A DNA stretch of 11,211 nucleotides from contig DAIMYQ010000043.1 of assembly GCA_036734385.1 (NCBI GenBank), positions 1-11,211 on the forward strand, written 5' to 3'. Position numbers and translations under genes: made by a program. This document shows, in pieces, positions 7,496 through 11,211 of the stretch (positions within the stretch are counted from its first letter, which is position 1; each line of letters begins with the position of its first letter). The stretch is from JAAYPI01 sp036734385 (GTDB taxonomy: Bacteria; Bacteroidota; Bacteroidia; Bacteroidales; Paludibacteraceae). Below the pieces are notes generated by a model. It worked only from the letters and a program-made list of their open reading frames with translations, was not told where the DNA came from and did no database searches.

Positions 7496-7531
7496 CTCCG
7501 CTAATAGTCATTTTTTTTACTGCTAGCGGAG
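7496..7531 (-). terminator. Terminator of the redox/MarR operon
   Basis: The stem CTCCGCTA/TAGCGGAG (7496-7503/7524-7531) extends past one mismatch by four more pairs, including one G-U. On the minus strand it lies 19 nt after the marR stop and is followed by TTTTTATTT, a classic intrinsic terminator that separates marR from the DUF486 gene. Confidence 0.9.
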
Positions 7532-7550
7532 CTGATTGAATACGAAAAAG

Positions 7551-7922
7551 TTAGTTTGTGTGTTCACTTGTATTACCGGTACTTATGTTTTGTGCTATTT
7601 CACTTATGTTTTGTGCTTCGCACTTTATCGTTTCTAATTTTGATTTACCGGTTGCGGTAAGTGAAAAATACATTTTTCTTTTGTCGTCTTTGCCCATTAC
7701 CCGTTTTATAAGTTTCTTTTTTTCGAGCGAACGTATTACTTTAGATGCGTTGGAATGGGTAACTTCCAATATGCCTGAGATTTCTCCCGACGATAATTCT
7801 TTGTCTTTTAGTTCGCATAGCAAAAAACTTTCATTCAATCCGAGGTCGTAATTTTGTTGAAATTGATCCTCAAATTTTCCGATAATACGGTAGATATTTC
7901 TAATATAACAAAGTGGTTCCAT
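7551..7922 (-). CDS. MarR-family transcriptional regulator
   Basis: This 123-residue winged-helix protein is the last gene of the five-gene redox operon, starting 5 nt after the Fe-S gene stop. Helices 1-2 (residues 5-40) precede the HTH, SSGEISGILEVTHSNASKVIRSLEKKKLIKRV (44-75). A wing, GKDDKRKMYFSLTATGK (77-93), and a short C-terminal dimer helix follow. There are three Cys (C5, C36, C101); C5 and C101 sit in regions that are close together in MarR dimers, so redox sensing is possible but inferred. The C-terminus contains a 21-nt tandem duplication (AQNISEI/AQNIST). The ATG at 7922 is used; the upstream extension to 7964 would overlap the Fe-S gene. The likely target is the operator pair at 9065-9129. 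Confidence 0.9.
   Translation of the reverse strand: MEPLCYIRNIYRIIGKFEDQFQQNYDLGLNESFLLCELKDKELSSGEISGILEVTHSNASKVIRSLEKKKLIKRVMGKDDKRKMYFSLTATGKSKLETIKCEAQNISEIAQNISTGNTSEHTN
7581..7617. repeat. 21-nt-period tandem duplication in marR
   Basis: The 16-mer ACTTATGTTTTGTGCT occurs at 7581-7596 and again at 7602-7617, offset 21 nt (seven codons). It encodes the repeated AQNIS near the MarR C-terminus and keeps the frame, consistent with recent slippage or duplication. Confidence 0.85.
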
Positions 7923-7927
7923 AATTA

Positions 7928-8113
7928 TTAGTTTGTTATTTGACGAACGGCACCCATTCCACAATACTTAATACATTTACCGCATTTTATACATTTTTCC
8001 TGATTAATAACCGGTAGACCGTATCCTTTTTGTGAAATTGCTTGAACCGGGCATACCCTAAGCAACGGACAAGCATGGTTTTGAGGACATCTATTTTTAT
8101 CTATTACCATCAT
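7928..8113 (-). CDS. Small 4Fe-4S ferredoxin-like protein with atypical first cluster motif
   Basis: This 61-residue cytosolic electron-transfer type protein has two Fe-S binding halves. The second half is a clear 4Fe-4S motif, CIKCGKCIKYC (C41, C44, C47, C51), but it is followed by Gly instead of the usual Pro. The first half has only C9, C15 and C21, spaced C-P-x4-C-P-x4-C-P, with N12-H13 inside the first gap. This is not the standard CxxCxxCxxxCP. Either H13 or another group is the fourth ligand, or this half holds a different cluster or none. The start is ATGATG at 8113/8110, either possible. It lies 5 nt after the thioredoxin stop and 5 nt before marR, so it is cotranscribed. The redox partner is unknown; one possibility is that it serves the operon's thiol proteins. 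Confidence 0.85.
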   Translation of the reverse strand: MMVIDKNRCPQNHACPLLRVCPVQAISQKGYGLPVINQEKCIKCGKCIKYCGMGAVRQITN

Positions 8114-8118
8114 TCTCT

Positions 8119-8604
8119 TTACTTTTTAAGTAAGACACTGTCAATCAAATTTTTAAATGCTGTTTTAGGCAATGCACCTTGTGTTATCTGGGGTTTATCA
8201 TTCATTGGAATGAACAATATTGTCGGAATTGATTGAATACCAAAAACACCTGCCAGCTCTTGCTCTTGTTCAGTATCTACTTTATAAATATAGATTTGTC
8301 CGTCATATTCAGCTGCTAATTCTTCGAGTATGGGAGCAACCATTTTGCATGGTCCACACCAAGACGCATAAAAATCAATAATTGCCGGTTTATCACCAAG
8401 ATATTTCCATTCATTCGGATTTTCTTCGAAATTTACTACTTTTTTTAAAAATTCTTCTTTTGTTAAATGAATTGTTTTCATACTGCTTTTATTTTTAATT
8501 GTTTGTTTTTCTTTTTGAGTCGTTTTTTCACTACTTTCGGTCGATTGGCTACACGACGTCCATGCTAACATAGTAGCAACTAATATCCATCCTAATCGTT
8601 TCAT
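8119..8604 (-). CDS. Exported TrxP-like thioredoxin (probable lipoprotein)
   Basis: This 161-residue thiol-disulfide oxidoreductase begins with a signal sequence (MKRLGWILVATMLAWTSC) and a likely lipidated C18; Trp at -3 is unusual for a lipobox. A Ser/Thr/Lys-rich spacer (19-41) leads to a complete thioredoxin fold (42-161). Its active site WCGPCK has C83 and C86, and cis-Pro is P127 in SIPT. The pattern LTKEEFLKKV..NPNEWKYLGDKPAIIDFYASWCGPCK closely resembles the periplasmic TrxP type known from Bacteroides fragilis. It would reduce or oxidise thiols on the outer side of the cytoplasmic membrane. An internal ATG (M42) could make a cytosolic form. It overlaps the upstream gene by 4 nt (ATGA), indicating translational coupling. 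Confidence 0.93.
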   Translation of the reverse strand: MKRLGWILVATMLAWTSCSQSTESSEKTTQKEKQTIKNKSSMKTIHLTKEEFLKKVVNFEENPNEWKYLGDKPAIIDFYASWCGPCKMVAPILEELAAEYDGQIYIYKVDTEQEQELAGVFGIQSIPTILFIPMNDKPQITQGALPKTAFKNLIDSVLLKK

Positions 8605-8843
8605 TTTTTCATTTTCTTTATGTCGTCTTTGAATAGTTGTTTGCTGTCATCTTTTTCGGTTGAACTTTGACAACCACAAGAGCCTCCACAGCAAGAGAAA
8701 TTAAATATTCCCATTGCCAAGAATAGAATTGAAAATAGTAAAATGAAGCTGTTGCTCGATACAAAAAAATAGACTAAAAGTCCGATTCCGATTACAAGAT
8801 GAAGGATACGCATGGTATGCCAATTTTTTAATAAGTTATTCAT
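8601..8843 (-). CDS. YgaP/DUF2892-like membrane protein with Cys-rich tail
   Basis: This 80-residue protein starts MNNLLKNWHTMRILHLVIGIG, followed by two closely spaced hydrophobic segments (about 11-27 and 31-50). This is the two-helix layout of the DUF2892/YgaP membrane module, without a rhodanese domain. Directly after helix 2 is FSCCGGSCGCQ, with Cys at 51, 52, 56 and 58. These four Cys could bind a metal or take part in thiol exchange. A charged tail (STEKDDSKQLFKDDIKKMKK) follows. It overlaps both neighbours (8 nt with the DUF6132-like gene, 4 nt with the thioredoxin gene), so the three are probably coupled and may act together at the membrane. Family assignment rests on pattern, not a search. 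Confidence 0.78.
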   Translation of the reverse strand: MNNLLKNWHTMRILHLVIGIGLLVYFFVSSNSFILLFSILFLAMGIFNFSCCGGSCGCQSSTEKDDSKQLFKDDIKKMKK

Positions 8844-9039
8844 TTTTCTTACTTTTTTTTAATGAGTTAAATACTAATGCTCCTATTATTGTGCCCCATA
8901 TGGAGCTTGCTATGGGTGAAGAAGTAATAGGGCAGGTGCCTGAATCGCATCCTACATATAGCCAATACAGATATCCGCTTATCGCTCCAATAATCCCTCC
9001 TAGAAAATACAGCCAATTTTGTTTTACGAATGTTTCCAT
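8836..9039 (-). CDS. DUF6132-like small membrane protein with GC-x4-CPI motif
   Basis: This 67-residue protein has two hydrophobic segments (about 9-29 and 42-60) joined by a short loop, VGCDSGTCPITSSPIASS. The loop contains two Cys (C31 and C36) four residues apart. The GCxSGTCPITSSP signature is how I recognise the DUF6132-like type; the function is not established. The Cys pair sits at a membrane surface where a thioredoxin encoded two genes downstream could reach it. It is the first gene of the operon: the ATG at 9039 is about 25 nt before the nearer operator and about 45 nt downstream of the -7 element. Its end overlaps the next gene by 8 nt. Confidence 0.78.
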   Translation of the reverse strand: METFVKQNWLYFLGGIIGAISGYLYWLYVGCDSGTCPITSSPIASSIWGTIIGALVFNSLKKSKKNE

Positions 9040-9064
9040 TTTTTTTCTTTTTTAGTAAAATTAC

Positions 9065-9077
9065 TTTCCATTGGAAA
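9065..9077. promoter_or_regulatory. Operator palindrome 1, TTTCCATTGGAAA
   Basis: This 13-bp palindrome with a single central base pair lies just downstream of the predicted start site of the redox operon. It is the exact reverse complement of the copy at 9117-9129. A dimeric regulator bound here would block initiation or elongation. The MarR protein encoded in the operon is the best candidate. Confidence 0.75.
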
Positions 9078-9084
9078 TCTTTTG

Positions 9085-9116
9085 CAATGATATGAATTAT
9101 TTTAATACCAAACAAA
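9085..9116 (-). promoter_or_regulatory. Promoter of the redox/MarR operon
   Basis: On the minus strand TTTG (9116-9113), 20 nt, then TATCATTG (9092-9085) matches the Bacteroidota pattern with one mismatch in the -7 element. Transcription should start near 9078, at the edge of the downstream palindrome 9065-9077. The upstream palindrome (9117-9129) directly touches the TTTG element. Confidence 0.75.
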
Positions 9117-9129
9117 TTTCCAATGGAAA
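9117..9129. promoter_or_regulatory. Operator palindrome 2, TTTCCAATGGAAA
   Basis: This second copy lies immediately upstream of the -33 element. Its centre (9123) is 52 bp from the centre of copy 1 (9071), close to five helical turns, so both sites face the same side of the DNA. It also lies about 65 nt upstream of the -33 position of the divergent cupin promoter, which could bring that gene into the same control. Confidence 0.75.
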
Positions 9130-9193
9130 ATATTTCTTTTGGAATAAAAATTATGAAAAATGATATGTTTTCTTCACAAAAAATGGTAATAGG

Positions 9194-9224
9194 TTTATAT
9201 ATAACCAAAGTTTACCTATATTTG
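9194..9224 (+). promoter_or_regulatory. Promoter of the cupin gene
   Basis: On the plus strand TTTA (9194-9197), 19 nt, then TATATTTG (9217-9224) matches TTTG-N19-TAnnTTTG with one mismatch in the first element. The start site would be near 9231, giving a leader of about 34 nt before the ATG at 9265. Confidence 0.65.
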
Positions 9225-9264
9225 CCGGAATAGTTTTTTAACCGAGAATTAATACCCCACGATT

Positions 9265-9594
9265 ATGGAGAAGCAAGAATTTAGTAAAGCTAAGAAATTT
9301 AGCCTTGCCGAAAGTATTACTTATGCTGATGGAGCAATTGTAAGTAAAGTGTTATTGAAAAATGACCAAGGCAATCTTACGTTGTTTGCTTTTGATAAAG
9401 GAGAAATGTTAAGTGAACATACGGCACCTTTTGATGCTATGGTTCAGCTGTTGGATGGTAAGGCAGAAATTATTATAGATAAAAAGTCGCATATATTGGT
9501 TGTTGGCGAAAGTATTATTATGCCTGCCAATATTACTCATGCTCTTACCGCTATTGAAAAGTTCAAAATGCTTCTTACAATGATAAAAGGATAA
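9265..9594 (+). CDS. Small single-domain cupin protein
   Basis: This 109-residue cytosolic beta-barrel protein has cupin motif 1 degenerate: KGEMLSEHTAPFDAMVQLLDG, with one His (H52) where HxH is usual. Motif 2, GESIIMPANITHAL, keeps P87, N89 and H92. H52 and H92 may still bind a metal, with E51, D57 or Q61 as extra ligands, but a full 3-His site is absent. Bacteroidota have many such stand-alone cupins of unknown function next to metabolic or stress genes; nothing here shows a substrate. It is the only plus-strand protein gene in the window and is divergent from the redox/MarR operon, sharing the 225-nt control region that holds the two palindromes, so joint regulation is possible. It converges with the ChaN-like gene. 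Confidence 0.85.
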   Translation: MEKQEFSKAKKFSLAESITYADGAIVSKVLLKNDQGNLTLFAFDKGEMLSEHTAPFDAMVQLLDGKAEIIIDKKSHILVVGESIIMPANITHALTAIEKFKMLLTMIKG

Positions 9595-9650
9595 GTTGTT
9601 ATAAAGGAAGATACGCTTTCATCAAAACAAAGTAGAGTATTTCTCATCGA

Positions 9651-9670
9651 GTCGGATTTGCAAATCCGAC
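9651..9670. repeat. Perfect 20-bp REP-like palindrome
   Basis: GTCGGATTTGCAAATCCGAC is a perfect palindrome in the 89-nt gap between the convergent cupin and ChaN-like genes. It lacks a T-run, so it is not a typical terminator. Its TTTGCAA core recurs in the palindrome at 11035-11051, which points to a REP-type repeat mobilised by RAYT proteins. Confidence 0.6.
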
Positions 9671-9683
9671 CTGACAGGGGGTA

Positions 9684-10862
9684 TTATTTTTCTTTTTTAG
9701 CACTTTGTAGATTATTCCAGTATTTAGTCTGCGACACGCCTCGTAAATATTTATTAATATCATCCATTGTGATATTTTTTATCTTAACTCCGTATTCCTG
9801 CCATTCATCATATCCACAAATATCAGCACGTCTATGAAGTTCTTGTAAAAAACTTTCTGTGAATAACTCGGGAAGTTCATAATATGGACCTTCATCTGTT
9901 AAAGGCATAAAGAAAATATATCCATCAAAATAATTTTCAAAACTACCAATGTTTTCTGAAGGTATTTCAACTACTAAATCAAAATGTTTTTTACCAAATG
10001 GGCTTTCTCCAAGGTTGAAAGCAACTGGTTTATTCCCATTTTGTGCAAAAGAATAGTCTAATAATCCATTTTGTGTCATTCCTTTTATCTTGCCATCATT
10101 ACTTATAATTGCAGAATGAGGACAAGTAATAAATATATCTTGATCAGAAAAACGTCCTTTTAGAAGCGATCCTGCTGAAGCATAGGTGTTTTCGCCTATT
10201 GTTATTTTAGATTTAAAAGCATGTCCAAATCCAACTATAAATAAACCACTTCGTTTATCGGTTTGAGACTTTATATTCTTTTCTACTATATCTGCCATTT
10301 GTTGATTACGGTCAGGTACGGTTTTAAAATAATTGCTAAATTCTTCTTTGGTTTTAAGGGAACTCCACGGACGTGAAATGTCGGCAAGCACAACTTTTAT
10401 CTTTTCTTTTTTAGAAAGTTTTTTATTCAATTTCCATAAGTCTATAACAAACTCATACATTCCTCTATCATCCCATCCTTCCATTTGACCATTTCTAAGT
10501 ATATCAAGAAGAATTTCTTTGTCCATTTTTCTTTTTGCAAAAAATAAATCCATTTTTTCTTGATTATCACGCCCTATTTCTAAAAAAACAATTCCGGTTT
10601 TTTTAGAAAAGGAAGGATCTTCAATTACAGATTTCAGTAAATCCCACGAGGCTTTACGCTTATGCACTTCACCGTATATTACTAATTTATGGTTTGTAAG
10701 TTTGTCTAACATATAATCTTTGGGATTTTGCCCATTTCTCTTCACATATTCAATCATTGCAATACTATCAGTTATAGAAGTTTGCTTTTTTTCGGTAGAT
10801 TGTTGTGCATACGTCATCCCGAAAATTAATACGGAAATAATCATTAAAACTATTTTTCTCAT
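9684..10862 (-). CDS. Secreted ChaN/EreA-superfamily protein of unknown substrate
   Basis: This 392-residue exported protein has residues 1-19 as a signal peptide (ends MTYA), with no lipobox Cys. The core (about 45-260) carries the marks of the ChaN/EreA/TIKI-like fold: LVIYGEVHK with E65 and H67, FLEIGRDNQ with E95, DISR with D161, DRNQQMADIVE (185-194, like the RDxxMA helix of EreA-type enzymes), and IVGFGHA with H214. Members of this clan include haem-binding ChaN, erythromycin esterases and TIKI proteases. The conserved His/Glu set suggests a metal- or hydrolase-type active site, but the substrate cannot be told. The C-terminal part (about 260-392) is rich in aromatic and acidic residues and I do not recognise it. 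It is monocistronic, with no clear promoter of the usual pattern upstream. The ATG at 10862 begins the signal peptide. Confidence 0.8.
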   Translation of the reverse strand: MRKIVLMIISVLIFGMTYAQQSTEKKQTSITDSIAMIEYVKRNGQNPKDYMLDKLTNHKLVIYGEVHKRKASWDLLKSVIEDPSFSKKTGIVFLEIGRDNQEKMDLFFAKRKMDKEILLDILRNGQMEGWDDRGMYEFVIDLWKLNKKLSKKEKIKVVLADISRPWSSLKTKEEFSNYFKTVPDRNQQMADIVEKNIKSQTDKRSGLFIVGFGHAFKSKITIGENTYASAGSLLKGRFSDQDIFITCPHSAIISNDGKIKGMTQNGLLDYSFAQNGNKPVAFNLGESPFGKKHFDLVVEIPSENIGSFENYFDGYIFFMPLTDEGPYYELPELFTESFLQELHRRADICGYDEWQEYGVKIKNITMDDINKYLRGVSQTKYWNNLQSAKKEK

Positions 10863-11069
10863 TTTTTTTCAGACCCTAAATTCGTGTCGGGTACAACTTT
10901 TATGAAATAAATCTCGAAATACAGAAAAATTATGAATCGTTATTCGTTAGACCTCGTTCCTCGTAGTCTACACCTTCAACTATTCGGAGAATAGATCCGG
11001 TCTTCATAGCGATTAAAATCAAATTTCCCGATTTGGAAGTTTGCAACTTCCTGCAACAGATACAATCTC
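10863..11069. other. Gene-free stretch with small palindromes
   Basis: This 207-nt stretch upstream of the ChaN-like gene has no credible ORF. It contains CTATTC-GGA-GAATAG (10980-10994) and GGAAGTT-TGC-AACTTCC (11035-11051). No Bacteroidota-type promoter could be placed for the minus-strand gene. It looks like decayed mobile-element flank. Confidence 0.5.
11035..11051. repeat. REP-like inverted repeat sharing the TTTGCAA core
   Basis: GGAAGTT-TGC-AACTTCC is a 7-bp stem with a 3-nt loop, located between the ChaN-like gene and the RAYT-like remnant. It shares TTTGCAA at its centre with the palindrome at 9651-9670. Confidence 0.55.
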
Positions 11070-11211
11070 TTATGCCTTTTCTCTGTTTTGAATACGGAAG
11101 TCAGGAGACTTCCTTTTAGCTTTGGTAACAAATTTTTCTAACAGCCATTCTTTTCTGTTTTCTTGTGAGTTTTCTCTTATTGCATTTATAATTTCTACTC
11201 ATAATCTATCT
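11070..11211 (-). pseudogene. Probable RAYT (REP-associated IS200-like transposase) remnant
   Basis: On the minus strand an open frame from 11198 to a TAA at 11072-11070 reads INAIRENSQENRKEWLLEKF, then TKAKRKSPDFRIQNREKA. The ENSQE(S/N)RKEWLLEKF segment followed by a basic stretch and FRI resembles the conserved middle of Bacteroidota RAYT proteins (Y1 transposase family, REP-associated). There the next residues are normally WQ and the HP or HA motif, then DYIHNNPV. Here the Trp is missing, the frame stops after 43 codons, and a TGA (11201-11199) precedes it. It is thus broken on both sides within the window. A short inverted repeat (11096-11113) lies inside the remnant. Recognition is by eye from a short segment, so certainty is moderate. 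Confidence 0.45.
11096..11113. repeat. Inverted repeat inside the RAYT-like remnant
   Basis: GGAAGTC-AGGA-GACTTCC is a 7-bp stem with a 4-nt loop, 44 nt from the related GGAAGTT palindrome at 11035-11051. It shares the arm GGAAGT/ACTTCC with it, and hairpins of this kind are what RAYT proteins recognise. Confidence 0.5.

Noticed and set aside
7452..7511. Longer DUF486 protein from the ATG at 7511
   Set aside because: That ATG lies inside the marR terminator hairpin and the added 20 residues do not fit the family start.
8867..9208. Minus-strand 113-codon open frame
   Set aside because: It overlaps the DUF6132-like gene in another frame and covers the operator and promoter region; no family features are visible.
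11070..11211. CRISPR-like or phage attachment structure at the right edge
   Set aside because: The repeats are short hairpins of unequal spacing without regular spacers, and no integrase or direct att repeat is visible.

Overview
The window reads as chromosomal DNA of an AT-rich Bacteroidota, most likely order Bacteroidales. Three things point there. HtpG opens with the Bacteroidales-type N-terminus (MKEGNIGVTT). A secreted amylase ends in a type IX secretion (Por) sorting tail. Several transcription units carry the Bacteroidota promoter pattern TTTG-N19-21-TAnnTTTG instead of an E. coli-type -35/-10. No genus can be fixed from this sequence. All genes except one cupin lie on the minus strand, and most units end in a clear hairpin plus T-run.

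Layout, left to right. Positions 1-150 hold nothing recognisable. At 202-275 is tRNA-Arg(ACG), minus strand, with its own promoter and an immediately adjacent terminator. Then come htpG (405-2459) with a terminator, and a secreted plant-type GH13 alpha-amylase (2630-4489) with a terminator, a near-perfect promoter and a long leader. The 408-base gap 4490-4897 holds the amylase leader and promoter, a possible small RNA, and a strong hairpin that terminates the next operon. That operon is a PadR regulator followed by a PspC-DUF2807 membrane protein (6910 to 4898). A DUF486 membrane protein follows (7083-7451).

The most interesting stretch is 9130-7496: a five-gene minus-strand operon. In order it encodes a small DUF6132-like membrane protein with a GC-x4-CPI motif, a YgaP/DUF2892-like membrane protein with a Cys-rich tail, a TrxP-like exported thioredoxin, a small Fe-S protein with an unusual first cluster motif, and a MarR regulator. 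Spacing is very tight (overlaps of 8 and 4 nt, gaps of 5 and 5 nt). Its promoter is bracketed by two copies of the palindrome TTTCCAWTGGAAA with centres 52 bp apart, a good candidate for MarR autoregulation. I infer a thiol/redox or sulfur-stress function at the cell envelope; that function is not proven here.

The right part holds a divergent cupin gene (9265-9594, plus strand), a REP-like palindrome in the convergent gap, and a secreted ChaN/EreA-superfamily protein (9684-10862, minus). The last 349 bases contain no intact gene. They hold short palindromes related to the one at 9651-9670 and a broken piece that looks like a RAYT (REP-associated tyrosine transposase) gene.
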